From Rahnella bonaserana (GTDB lineage Bacteria > Pseudomonadota > Gammaproteobacteria > Enterobacterales > Enterobacteriaceae), in the NCBI RefSeq assembly GCF_019049675.1, contig NZ_JAFMOW010000053.1:49285-113284 (forward strand): a stretch of 64,000 nucleotides of DNA, in the 5' to 3' direction. Below, in pieces: positions 50,557 through 59,335 of the stretch. The translations under genes were made by a program, and so were the position numbers. Below the pieces are notes generated by a model. The model was not told where the DNA came from. It worked only from the letters and a program-made list of their open reading frames with translations, and did no database searches. The stretch's first letter is position 1. Every line of letters begins with the position of its first letter.

Positions 50557-51036
50557 ATGAAAGGCGATAAAAAAGTCATTGCACACCTCAATAAACTTCT
50601 TGGAAATGAACTGGTTGCTATCAATCAGTACTTTTTGCATGCCCGCATGTTTAAAAACTGGGGACTGATGCGTCTCAACGGTATCGAATATCATGAATCC
50701 ATTGATGAGATGAAGCATGCCGATATCTACATTGAGCGGATCCTTTTCCTGGAAGGCCTCCCAAATTTGCAGGATCTCGGCAAACTCAATATTGGTGAAG
50801 ACGTTGAGGAAATGCTGAAGTCTGATTTGCTGCTTGAACTCGAAGGGGCGAAGGATTTACGCGAAGGCATTGCTTACGCGGACTCGGTGCATGATTACGT
50901 CAGTCGCGATTTAATGATTACTATTCTGGCGGATGAAGAGCATCACATCGACTGGCTGGAAACCGAACTGGAATTGATCGGACGTATCGGCATCCAGAAT
51001 TACATTCAGTCTCAGCTGAAAGAAGAATCACAGTAA
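50557..51036 (+). CDS. bfr: Bacterioferritin
   Basis: Haem-containing iron-storage ferritin, 159 aa, forming a 24-mer. Ferroxidase ligands fall in [27 protein letters not shown] (which also carries the haem-axial Met52) and the [13 protein letters not shown] segment. Very close to E. coli Bfr. GGAGGAG precedes the start. It ends 11 bp from the gspO stop on the opposite strand. Confidence 0.97.
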   Translation: MKGDKKVIAHLNKLLGNELVAINQYFLHARMFKNWGLMRLNGIEYHESIDEMKHADIYIERILFLEGLPNLQDLGKLNIGEDVEEMLKSDLLLELEGAKDLREGIAYADSVHDYVSRDLMITILADEEHHIDWLETELELIGRIGIQNYIQSQLKEESQ

Positions 51037-51047
51037 ACTTCGGTGTC

Positions 51048-51881
51048 TTAGCTAAACATCAGCCAGATCGCTCTGCTTTCCTGGCTGATGTAAATCAGCG
51101 CACCGGCCAGTGCCAGGCAGGGGCCAAAAGGGATTTGCTCTGACATTTTATATAGGCCCATCCGCACCAGTGCGAAAACAATCCCCGCCAGCGCAGCCAG
51201 AATGCATAAATAGGGCAACATCTGCCAGCCCACCCAGGCACCCAGTGCCGCCAGCAGTTTAAAATCACCATAGCCCATGCCTTCTTTTCCACTGAAGATT
51301 TTGACTCCCCAATACAAAGACCACAACGCCAGATAACCTGCAACTGCACCGTACAACGCATCCTGAAGAGTCACCTCCCCGATAATGGAATGAACAAGTA
51401 ATCCTGCCCACAGCAGTGGCAGCGTCAGTCGATCGGGAAGCAGATAAGTGGCCAGATCAATCAGGCTTAACGCCAGCAGAAACCAAAATAATGTCAGGGC
51501 ACTCAGTAAACTTAACGGCGTGGTAAATATAAACGAGAGCCCAAGGAACATGGCAGCACAACCGGCTTCTGTCAGAGGATACCTTTTCGAGATTGAAGCT
51601 GCGCAATAATGGCATTTTCCTCGTAACAACAACCAGCTCAGAACCGGAATGTTCTGCCAGTATTTTAGCGGGTGTTTACAGGTCGGGCAGTGTGATGCCG
51701 GAAGGCTCAGATTAAAGCCATGTTCTGCCAGCTGACCCTCGTTTTGAATTATCAGTGGCAAGCGATAAACGACGACATTGAGAAAACTGCCCAACAGCAA
51801 TCCCAAAACAGCGATACAGGTGTGATAAAACCAGCCGGGTAATGAGGCGATATAAGTCAATTGCTGCCATCCTTCGTCCAT
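51048..51881 (-). CDS. gspO: Type II secretion prepilin peptidase GspO
   Basis: Inner-membrane aspartyl protease and N-methyltransferase, 277 aa, that cleaves the leader of GspG-K and methylates the new N-terminus. The cytoplasmic zinc motif CPTCK...CHYCA is intact. The catalytic aspartates are in SLIDLATYLLPDRLTLP and the GMGYGDFKLLAALGAW (GxGD) segment. About 7-8 membrane spans. Last gene of the minus-strand gsp series, 33 bp after gspM. Confidence 0.95.
   Translation of the reverse strand: MDEGWQQLTYIASLPGWFYHTCIAVLGLLLGSFLNVVVYRLPLIIQNEGQLAEHGFNLSLPASHCPTCKHPLKYWQNIPVLSWLLLRGKCHYCAASISKRYPLTEAGCAAMFLGLSFIFTTPLSLLSALTLFWFLLALSLIDLATYLLPDRLTLPLLWAGLLVHSIIGEVTLQDALYGAVAGYLALWSLYWGVKIFSGKEGMGYGDFKLLAALGAWVGWQMLPYLCILAALAGIVFALVRMGLYKMSEQIPFGPCLALAGALIYISQESRAIWLMFS
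51056..51091 (-). terminator. Inverted repeat at the gspO 3' end
   Basis: A perfect 11-bp stem ACATCAGCCAG (51056-51066) / CTGGCTGATGT (51081-51091) lies inside the last codons of gspO at the point of convergence with bfr. Tails are poor in T, so terminator function is only possible. Confidence 0.4.
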
Positions 51882-51914
51882 ATGAAATATCTTCCTTGTT
51901 ATGACATTTGCCCG

Positions 51915-52373
51915 TTATCGCAGTGTGAGCTGCAGAACACGGACGCTTCCGGTCGGCCCGCTACCTGTCACTATGGAGATGACCACAACCTGAATACCGT
52001 GTTCCTTATTGAGGATTTCAAGCCAGCGTAAAAGTGTAGCGTAAGAGATTTGTTCAAAGCGGAGGGTGACTCCCCGGTCATCCTGGGTGGTCTTAGGAAG
52101 TTCGAGGGATAAATCCGCCGCTGAGGTGCTGATAGCTTCTGTCAGCTTTTCTTTCTTAACCCGCAGTCCGGAAGGTGCTCCGAGACGCTGAGTTTGCTGA
52201 ACCATCCATTCCAGCTGGTGACGTTGGGTATTGACCTGGATCCTTGAATGAGCAATCTGATTGTTAAGCGGCGTTAAAATGCCGTACCAGACAAAAGCCA
52301 CCGCCAGCAAAAAAGTGGCAATCAGTATCAGTCGCCTTTCACTTTCACTTTTCAACATCAGCCACTGTTTCAT
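51915..52373 (-). CDS. gspM: Type II secretion protein GspM
   Basis: Small bitopic inner-membrane protein, 152 aa, that binds and stabilises GspL. One membrane span at about residues 15-33 (RRLILIATFLLAVAFVWYG), then a coiled coil and a periplasmic ferredoxin-like domain (LRFEQISYATLLRWLEILNKEHGIQV). It overlaps gspL by 4 bases. Confidence 0.92.
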   Translation of the reverse strand: MKQWLMLKSESERRLILIATFLLAVAFVWYGILTPLNNQIAHSRIQVNTQRHQLEWMVQQTQRLGAPSGLRVKKEKLTEAISTSAADLSLELPKTTQDDRGVTLRFEQISYATLLRWLEILNKEHGIQVVVISIVTGSGPTGSVRVLQLTLR

Positions 52374-53545
52374 GATTTACTCCGCTGAGTGAGTGTGGCG
52401 GTGATGCCCGCTGAGGACGTGGTTAAATTAGAAATGGCAAAATGGAAATCACTGGCAGTCAGTTCGACGAAATCATCAATAGCCGCGCGATCATCGGTCG
52501 TAATCTGCAACGTGAGCGATTTTGTTTCCTGCTGGAAATCCAGTTTATCGATAGCAATTTGTGGGATCTTACTCTGGTAAACGGTCAGTTTTGCCAGGGC
52601 TGGAAGAAACGCCGTGGGAGCTTTTTTCATATTTTGTTCAAAATAGAACTTCAGATTACGAGTGTGCTTGTCCTGCGGAAACCAGGTCTGATGAAGTGCC
52701 AGCATCTCGTTTTTCAATAATGCTTCCTGCTGTGCAACCTGCCACCAGGTGAACAATTTGGTAGAGATAATCAACACCAGCGTGAATATTGCCATACCTG
52801 TTGCTATCCGCTGCAGATGGCGGCCCCACGCAGGTTCTTCTTCGCGTACGGCGAATTCGCCCTGCAGTATATTCACCGCGGACGGGGTGTTATTTTTCAT
52901 CGCAATCAAAGGATGATCCGGCAGTTCAGCGCGAACCCAGTCAGCAGGGATATCTTGCTCATGTCCGTAATAGTGCAATGCCTCTGGTTTTGCGATGTCC
53001 AGCAGCACATCGAGTAAAACCTGCTCTGCCAGACATCCTGAATATTCTGACTGCCGCAGTAGCCACTGATTATCAAGACGAGTTGCTGACCAGCCATCTT
53101 CAGGCAGAGGTAACAGTAATGCATCAATGCAGGCGTGTCGTACCCGCAGTCCCGCATCACTAAATCTCTGTAGCCAGCCTCTCAGGAATTCGGCTTCAAC
53201 ACCTGCCACAAAAAGTGTCTGCTCTTTACGAGAAAGCTCAACCCAATGCAATGTATCGACATCGCTGGCGATGCTTTCCTCCGTCTGCCAGGCAATTATC
53301 TGGCGGGTATTTTTACCCGCGCGTGGCGGCAATGTTACCTGACGAAAAATCACTTCACTGGCAGGAATGAGCAGGCAGACATCCTGTGCTGACGGTTGTG
53401 TGGCGAGTTCTGATAAATGCTCAGCATCCGGCAACAGATGAATGTCGTCATCGTTTTCTGCCCTCTCCGTGAACCAGTGGAGTGAGTGCTCTGGCGTGTT
53501 GCCAGCTCTGATAAACAGCCTGTTGGCCGGTTGAAAGTGTTCCAT
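52370..53545 (-). CDS. gspL: Type II secretion protein GspL
   Basis: Inner-membrane assembly-platform protein, 391 aa, linking the GspE ATPase to the membrane. Cytoplasmic actin-fold-like domain (residues 1-240), one membrane span (about 249-268, IATGMAIFTLVLIISTKLF) and a periplasmic ferredoxin-like domain. The start ATG abuts the gspK stop directly. Confidence 0.93.
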   Translation of the reverse strand: MEHFQPANRLFIRAGNTPEHSLHWFTERAENDDDIHLLPDAEHLSELATQPSAQDVCLLIPASEVIFRQVTLPPRAGKNTRQIIAWQTEESIASDVDTLHWVELSRKEQTLFVAGVEAEFLRGWLQRFSDAGLRVRHACIDALLLPLPEDGWSATRLDNQWLLRQSEYSGCLAEQVLLDVLLDIAKPEALHYYGHEQDIPADWVRAELPDHPLIAMKNNTPSAVNILQGEFAVREEEPAWGRHLQRIATGMAIFTLVLIISTKLFTWWQVAQQEALLKNEMLALHQTWFPQDKHTRNLKFYFEQNMKKAPTAFLPALAKLTVYQSKIPQIAIDKLDFQQETKSLTLQITTDDRAAIDDFVELTASDFHFAISNLTTSSAGITATLTQRSKS

Positions 53546-54529
53546 TTACTCAATTACCCGATAGCGTCGCTGATAAATTTGGATTTTTGAATCCTTTGGA
53601 TTGAACTGAACATAACTGCTCATGGTGTGTTGTTGTTCGAACTGGCCTTGTGTATGGAGTACGAAATACTGGCTGCGGACTGTCAGCAGCGGTTTCAATT
53701 CCCCGCTTTTTACTTCCAGAGACAGCTTTTGTTTTTTGACCTCTTTCAGAAAAGCATCAACAGAAACCCAGCCTCTGCGCGGGCGTATAGCGATAAGTTT
53801 CGCTGCGTCGTCCTGATTAATGTCACCGAGGAATAAGGCGCTCAGAAGGGGGGTCTGTTCCAGTGTCAGCGTATTCACATTAATTTGCTGGAACTCTTCC
53901 GGGAGTGTGCAAAGCTGATTTCGAATTTGCTGCAGCGGTATAAGAGGCAGGTCGGGAAGTAATGCCAGTTCATTTATGGAAAAAAGACGTTGGTTAGCTG
54001 CGGCACGTGGCGGCGTCAGTGATTCGTAATAGTCGGATTCGGCACCGGCGGAGCGGATATCGTTATCGGTATCAAGATAATCGCTGAGAGTGTCGGTGAA
54101 CCGCTCAGTTTGCACGGAAGTTGCCTGTGCATTAAGCAGCAGCTGCTTGAGTATCTGCGTATTGTAGGGCTCATCCTCCAGCGTTTTGCCAGGTTCGTTA
54201 TTACGCAGGCTGTTAAGGTTAAAGCAGTTCTGACCATCCGCGACAATATAGCTGACGGAGAAACCGTCTTGCCCGTTAAAAACGCCTTTCTGCATGGAAA
54301 ACTGATCAAGATTGTTGTTTTGCGTATTTTCCGTCAGTTCGTTCTGAAGACGCGGCAATGCTATTTCCTCTGCGGCAAACGTCAGCCAGCGCAATTGCTG
54401 CTGGTTGAGTAACCAGCTTTGCCGCTGCTGGCTGACCTGAAATTGCAACGTCATTTTTGCAGCTAATGCTGCCATGATGGCCAGAATCATTAATACGATC
54501 AGCAGTGCCACACCTTGTTGTTTATTCAT
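53546..54529 (-). CDS. gspK: Type II secretion minor pseudopilin GspK
   Basis: Tip pseudopilin, 327 aa. I start at 54529 (MNKQQGVALLIVLMILAIMAALAAKM) because GGAGGG is about 8 nt upstream; the GTG 18 bases earlier is less likely. Prepilin cleavage after QQG leaves V+1 and lacks Glu at +5 (VALLI), the known GspK peculiarity. A large helical insertion follows. It overlaps gspJ by 8 nt. Confidence 0.93.
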   Translation of the reverse strand: MNKQQGVALLIVLMILAIMAALAAKMTLQFQVSQQRQSWLLNQQQLRWLTFAAEEIALPRLQNELTENTQNNNLDQFSMQKGVFNGQDGFSVSYIVADGQNCFNLNSLRNNEPGKTLEDEPYNTQILKQLLLNAQATSVQTERFTDTLSDYLDTDNDIRSAGAESDYYESLTPPRAAANQRLFSINELALLPDLPLIPLQQIRNQLCTLPEEFQQINVNTLTLEQTPLLSALFLGDINQDDAAKLIAIRPRRGWVSVDAFLKEVKKQKLSLEVKSGELKPLLTVRSQYFVLHTQGQFEQQHTMSSYVQFNPKDSKIQIYQRRYRVIE

Positions 54530-55205
54530 TGATGATGCCCTCCCCACTCATCGGCTCCTGCTGTGTGGGCACAGAATCTGTCGGCCCAGGCGTTTTGCCC
54601 GGGGCAGCAACTTCTGTGCTCACGGGGGCTGCTGGCAGCAGGAACAGCCGGCGTATTTCACCCATGTCTTCCAGAGTGACAACGAGTTCGATGGCTTCAG
54701 GGAAAGTGCCGGTTTGGCTCCAGCGGTCAGTCCAGCCGGTGGAATAGAAACGCCAGTGCAAAGTGCGTATGCCTGTCAGCATGTTCAGGACAGAGGATGT
54801 TGATGCATCCGATAAAGGCGGGGAAGGCAGGGCGTTTACACTGCGAGTCAACGTATGGTCTGTTATTGCCCACTCAACCTGGGTCAAATCACTGGCAGAT
54901 AAAGGCACTGCTGCCGGATAGCTGCCAATAGTGGTAAAGCGCAATGATGTTTCAGTTGTTGATAAGAACGCCTCTTCTGTATTGGTCTGTCTTGGCAATA
55001 TTTGTATCAGGTCGCGTTCCAGCAGGGAAAATGCTGTCTGAATTTCGTTCAGCCGAGCAGTGTGTTCCTGTGCCATTTCACTGTTTTTCACGGATGCAGA
55101 AAGGATCTGATAGGCCAGCAGGCTCAGCATCGCAAATATTGCCATCGCAATCATGATTTCTATCAGCGTAAAGCCTTGCTGTTTGGCTATGCGGCTTTTA
55201 CTCAT
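54522..55205 (-). CDS. gspJ: Type II secretion minor pseudopilin GspJ
   Basis: Minor pseudopilin of the tip complex, 227 aa. Class III leader MSKSRIAKQQG cut before FTLIEIMIAMAIFAML, with the conserved Glu+5. The globular part has typical GspJ sequence (LLERDLIQILPR, LRFTTIG). The C-terminal 30 residues are Pro-rich (VSTEVAAPGKTPGPTD). Overlaps gspI by 4 nt. Confidence 0.93.
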   Translation of the reverse strand: MSKSRIAKQQGFTLIEIMIAMAIFAMLSLLAYQILSASVKNSEMAQEHTARLNEIQTAFSLLERDLIQILPRQTNTEEAFLSTTETSLRFTTIGSYPAAVPLSASDLTQVEWAITDHTLTRSVNALPSPPLSDASTSSVLNMLTGIRTLHWRFYSTGWTDRWSQTGTFPEAIELVVTLEDMGEIRRLFLLPAAPVSTEVAAPGKTPGPTDSVPTQQEPMSGEGIINE

Positions 55206-55600
55206 GGTTTTTCTGCCGGTGTCTGCGTCCAGCTGCTGACGGAAAGGATCGGTGAACGGGCTTCTTCAGACTGAAGAACGAATACGCGGTTCAGGCGAAT
55301 TTTGTTCTCTTTGTCAACGGCATACTGTTGATCAATGAACCACTGCTGACCTGCAAGCCTGACGGGTTTATTTTCTTTATTGCCTTTATTTTCGGATTGG
55401 ATCTGCGTGTTTATCAGAGCATTTTCGGCGACCCAACTGGCAAAAAGGGTGGTGCGGAAATGCTCTACTGCACTCATCTGGGAGCTCATGCTGTTCAGTA
55501 ACGCCAGCGCGGCAGTGGCGAAAATAGCGAGTGCAATGATGACTTCAAGCAAAGTCATCCCTTGCTGACTTTTAGCGTCAGGTTTTGCTGGCATACGCAT
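55202..55600 (-). CDS. gspI: Type II secretion minor pseudopilin GspI
   Basis: Minor pseudopilin, 132 aa. Leader ending KSQQG, then MTLLEVIIALAIFATAALALLNS with Glu+5. The GspI core is seen in FASWVAENALINTQIQ. In known systems GspI nucleates the tip with J and K. It overlaps gspH by one base. Confidence 0.93.
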   Translation of the reverse strand: MRMPAKPDAKSQQGMTLLEVIIALAIFATAALALLNSMSSQMSAVEHFRTTLFASWVAENALINTQIQSENKGNKENKPVRLAGQQWFIDQQYAVDKENKIRLNRVFVLQSEEARSPILSVSSWTQTPAEKP

Positions 55601-56121
55601 TATTTTTCAGGCCTTCTGACATTGAATCTCAGAGGCAATCGTCCTTCTGAAATGATGCTGCAACAGGCTGGCTCAGATGGGGAAGAAGAAAAACTGAGTT
55701 CAAATATGGAAACCGTGCCGTCAGGCATAAAAAGAATCTGTGGTGGCCGGTCGATAGATTTGTTGAGCGTCAACGGAGTGAGCGCAAGGGTTTCTTGTTT
55801 CTCAAACTCACCAGCAAGCGGCATGCGGGCAGAGTCTATTTCTGCCCACTGAGGCTCACGGCTATCAGGAATTAGCTGCAGAGTGTTACCCAAAATAACG
55901 AACCGATAGGCACTGGCCGTCAGGGAAAGTCCAACCGGCTTTCCTTCTAACACAGCGCGTTCTGAAGCATATTCCATTATCGTCTTCATTTGCTCAGCGC
56001 GCTGCAGCTGGGCATTATCGGAGGGTAAAACCATCACCACCACACCTGCGGCAATGGCAAATATTGCCAGTACCATCAGGATTTCCAGTAGCGTGAAGCC
56101 GGATTGCTTAGCCGCAGACAA
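55600..56121 (-). CDS. gspH: Type II secretion minor pseudopilin GspH
   Basis: Minor pseudopilin, 173 aa. Leader MSAAKQSG then FTLLEILMVLAIFAIAAGVVVM, Glu+5 present. The globular domain is of GspH type (AEQMKTIMEYASERAVLEGKPVGLSL). Two cysteine residues (CCSI) near the C-terminus. Lies 2 bp after gspG. Confidence 0.92.
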   Translation of the reverse strand: MSAAKQSGFTLLEILMVLAIFAIAAGVVVMVLPSDNAQLQRAEQMKTIMEYASERAVLEGKPVGLSLTASAYRFVILGNTLQLIPDSREPQWAEIDSARMPLAGEFEKQETLALTPLTLNKSIDRPPQILFMPDGTVSIFELSFSSSPSEPACCSIISEGRLPLRFNVRRPEK

Positions 56122-56123
56122 GG

Positions 56124-56579
56124 TTATTGATCCTTCTCAACCCAGTTCTTGATGTCGTCAGCCGTGTTTGGCTCACCGTCTGGTCCGGCAGAAAAGACAT
56201 CGATAGCGCCATGTTCACCCGGGCTGAGCAGCATGTATTCGTTACCCCATGGATCGGCGGGTAAACGTTTTATATATCCGTCATTGCGATAATTGGCAGG
56301 TAACGGGTTGATCGTGGGCAGGGTTACAAGGGCCTCAAGCGTCTGTTCGGTGGTCGGATAGCGATGATTATCCAGCTTATACATATCGAGTGCGTTCTCG
56401 AGCGCGACGATATCACTGACGGCTTTTTGCGTATCCGCCCGCTCTTTGTTACCCATGACATTGGGGACGACGAGGGCAGCCAGAACGCCAAGGATGACGA
56501 TGACGACCATCAGTTCCATCAACGTGAAACCTTGTTGCTTTTTATCCGTAACAGGATGATGTTTTTGAATATTTAACAT
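56124..56579 (-). CDS. gspG: Type II secretion major pseudopilin GspG
   Basis: Major pseudopilin, 151 aa. Leader MLNIQKHHPVTDKKQQG cut before FTLMELMVVIVILGVLAALVVPNVMG. The globular domain contains the conserved calcium-binding loop (VFSAGPDGEPNTADDIKNW) and RLPADPWGNEYML. It assembles into the pseudopilus that pushes substrates through GspD. 12 bp after gspF. Confidence 0.96.
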   Translation of the reverse strand: MLNIQKHHPVTDKKQQGFTLMELMVVIVILGVLAALVVPNVMGNKERADTQKAVSDIVALENALDMYKLDNHRYPTTEQTLEALVTLPTINPLPANYRNDGYIKRLPADPWGNEYMLLSPGEHGAIDVFSAGPDGEPNTADDIKNWVEKDQ

Positions 56580-56591
56580 TGGATTATTCCT

Positions 56592-57809
56592 TTAACTGAC
56601 CAGGTTATTGAGCTGGAGGATAGGTTGTAAAATCGACATGATGATGAACAAGACGATGCTCGCCATCGTGACGATCAACAGGGGTTCAAACAGTGCTAAT
56701 GCCATCGAAAGCCGGTGCTGCATCAGCTTGTCCTGATTGTCTGCAGCGTGTGCCATGAGCTCACCAAGACGTCCGCTTTGTTCGCCGGAAGCAATCATGT
56801 ACAGCATCATGGGCGGGAAGAGGTGTGTTTGTTCCAGCACGGCAAAGAGCGAACTGCCCTGTCGGACATGCTCTGCCGCCTGCACAAGCAGGTAATGGAT
56901 GCGCAGGTTGGTTATCCCTTCAGTCGAGATTTTCATTGCATCGAGTAAAGGGACGCCACTGGATTGCAAAATGCTGAGGGTGCGGGCATAGCGAGCACTG
57001 TTTATCGCCCTGATAAGGGGGCCGAAAACCGCCACACTGAGCAACGCCGTATGAAACCGCATAAGGTTGTTTTGACGGCGAAGAAGCAGTTTTATGGCAG
57101 CGAGAGCTGCCAGCGCGCCGATGACTAACAGCCACCATGTTCGCTCGAGGAATCCGCTCACGCCGATTAAGATGCGGGTGGTGATGGGCAGCGTATGCTT
57201 CATATGAACAAACTGTTCAATGATTTGTGGGACGACGGCGACCAGCAGAATAACGATCACCAGGATGGCGACGATCGTGAGCATGGTCGGGTAGATCATT
57301 GCCTGAGAGAGTTTGCTTTTGATCTGTTGCCGGATTTCATAATAATCCGCCATTTTTTCCAGCACGGTACCCAGCTGGCCGGTTCGTTCACCGGCGGTGA
57401 CCAGCGTTCTGAACATCGGGTCAAAGATGCGCGGGTAATCGGCCAGAGCATCGGCAAGGGTGTGTCCTTCCACTACTTTATGACGAATAGCAGTAAGTAC
57501 TTGCGTGAGTCCTGCGTGCTCTGTTTGTCGGGCGATAACGGCCAAAGCCGCTTCTACGGGCAGGGCCGCATTGGTTAATGTTGCAAGCTGACGAGAAAAT
57601 AATGCGACAGCATGGGATGGGACGCGGGTTTTTAATCCTTTGTTCTTCATCTTGCTGGATGTCAGTGAGTTTCCTACCAGCTTTATTTCAAGCAGCGTTA
57701 AACCCCGCTCCCGCATAATCTGGCGAGCCTGGCGGAGGGTATCGGCTTCAATTACGCCACGTTGCGTCTTGCCCGTCGAATCCGTGGAATGAAAGGAGAA
57801 GCGGCTCAT
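56592..57809 (-). CDS. gspF: Type II secretion inner-membrane protein GspF
   Basis: Polytopic assembly-platform protein, 405 aa, with two cytoplasmic helical domains and three membrane spans (about 168-190, 220-240 and 375-397). Family sequence such as ALFSRQLATLTNAALPVEAALAVIARQTE and MIASGEQSGRLGEL. The start overlaps the gspE stop by one base. Confidence 0.95.
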   Translation of the reverse strand: MSRFSFHSTDSTGKTQRGVIEADTLRQARQIMRERGLTLLEIKLVGNSLTSSKMKNKGLKTRVPSHAVALFSRQLATLTNAALPVEAALAVIARQTEHAGLTQVLTAIRHKVVEGHTLADALADYPRIFDPMFRTLVTAGERTGQLGTVLEKMADYYEIRQQIKSKLSQAMIYPTMLTIVAILVIVILLVAVVPQIIEQFVHMKHTLPITTRILIGVSGFLERTWWLLVIGALAALAAIKLLLRRQNNLMRFHTALLSVAVFGPLIRAINSARYARTLSILQSSGVPLLDAMKISTEGITNLRIHYLLVQAAEHVRQGSSLFAVLEQTHLFPPMMLYMIASGEQSGRLGELMAHAADNQDKLMQHRLSMALALFEPLLIVTMASIVLFIIMSILQPILQLNNLVS

Positions 57810-59332
57810 CAGACAAGGTTCCCTGTCGTAATCTCTTGTTCCGCGGTAACCCTGATCACCTCTTCGAGAGTGGTTTCGCCGCTGATGGCCTTGAGCAAGC
57901 CATTCTCCCGCAGGCTACGGGCCTTTATGCGATGAATGCTCTCAATGGAAAATTCATCCTGATTCTCATGAATGGCCTGACGGATAGCATTATCGACCAC
58001 CATGCATTCGTGGATCGCTGCCCGGCCTCTATAACCCGTGAAGTGGCATTGCGCGCATCCGACGGCTTTAAAAACGGCGGCCGGTGGCTCAGGTAAAAAG
58101 TGGAACAAAGGAATATGTGAGATATCCAGTGGCGCGGGTTGAGCACAGTGCGGGCACAGACGCCGCACGAGGCGCTGAGCTACCACGCCTAACAGTGACG
58201 AGGCGAGGAGGAAAGGTTCAAGTCCCATGTCACGTAAACGGGTAATGGCACCCACGGCGCTGTTGGTGTGCAGCGTTGACATCACCAGGTGGCCGGTTAG
58301 CGATGCCTGCACTGCAATTTGAGCGGTTTCACTGTCGCGGACCTCACCGACCATCACTACATCCGGATCCTGGCGTAAAATTGCCCTGAGCCCGAGAGCG
58401 AACGTCATGTCTACACGCGGGTTAACCTGGGTCTGTCCCACGCCTTCCAGTTCATACTCAATCGGGTCTTCTACGGTAAGAATGTTCCGCTCGTTATTGT
58501 TCAGTGCAGAGAGCACCGCATACAGGGTTGTACTTTTACCGGAACCGGTCGGGCCGGTGACCAGAATGATCCCGTGAGGTTTGTGGATTAAGGCGGTGAG
58601 CCGTTGTTCATCCTGTTGGGAAAGGCCGAGCTTCGGAATATCGAGGCACAAATTGTTTTTATCCAGCAGTCGCATTACAACACGCTCGCCATATTGAGCA
58701 GGAATGGTTGAAACGCGAATATCAATCGCCCGGTGGCCGATACGCAGCGAAATGCGTCCGTCCTGAGGTAACCGTTTTTCGGCGATATCCAGTTTTGCCA
58801 TGACCTTGATACGGGATACGAGGAACGGCGCCAACTTGCGTGCCGGTTGCAGGATCTGGCGAAGGACTCCATCAATACGGAACCGGATGCTCAGCATGCG
58901 TTCGAAGGTTTCGATATGAATATCTGAAGCGCCTTCCTTTACTGCTTCGGACAGTACTGCATTAATCAGGCGGATAATCGGTGAGTTTTCATCACTCGCC
59001 AGCAGATCTTCGTTATCAGGCAGTTCTTCAGATAAAGACAGGAGATCGACCTCGTTATCAATATCATCAATAATTTGCTGAGAGGCGCCGCTGCTGCGCT
59101 GGTAAGTTGCAGATAACTTTTCATCGAAAACTTGTGCATGCACGATCTCAATCGCTGTGATTTCACCCATGACCCGCCGCGCTTCAAGCAGCGTTTCTAC
59201 TGAAATGTCCTGACGGCAAAAAAGCACGCTATCAACGCGAGTGATGCCCTTTTCTTTGGCATAGCTATAAGGCAGAACAGGATTGACCTGTTCTGCTTGC
59301 GGAGCATGGGGTGATTCGTTGTCCCTGTTCAT
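57809..59332 (-). CDS. gspE: Type II secretion ATPase GspE
   Basis: Hexameric secretion ATPase, 507 aa, that powers the pseudopilus. N-terminal domain for GspL binding, then Walker A GPTGSGKST (260-268), the Asp box (TVEDPIEYELEG), Walker B (QDPDVVMVGEVRDSETAQIAVQ) and the His box (GHLVMSTLHTNSA). A tetracysteine zinc motif (CPHC...CAQC) lies in the C-terminal part. It begins 3 bp after gspD. Confidence 0.96.
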   Translation of the reverse strand: MNRDNESPHAPQAEQVNPVLPYSYAKEKGITRVDSVLFCRQDISVETLLEARRVMGEITAIEIVHAQVFDEKLSATYQRSSGASQQIIDDIDNEVDLLSLSEELPDNEDLLASDENSPIIRLINAVLSEAVKEGASDIHIETFERMLSIRFRIDGVLRQILQPARKLAPFLVSRIKVMAKLDIAEKRLPQDGRISLRIGHRAIDIRVSTIPAQYGERVVMRLLDKNNLCLDIPKLGLSQQDEQRLTALIHKPHGIILVTGPTGSGKSTTLYAVLSALNNNERNILTVEDPIEYELEGVGQTQVNPRVDMTFALGLRAILRQDPDVVMVGEVRDSETAQIAVQASLTGHLVMSTLHTNSAVGAITRLRDMGLEPFLLASSLLGVVAQRLVRRLCPHCAQPAPLDISHIPLFHFLPEPPAAVFKAVGCAQCHFTGYRGRAAIHECMVVDNAIRQAIHENQDEFSIESIHRIKARSLRENGLLKAISGETTLEEVIRVTAEQEITTGNLV

Positions 59333-59335
59333 GGC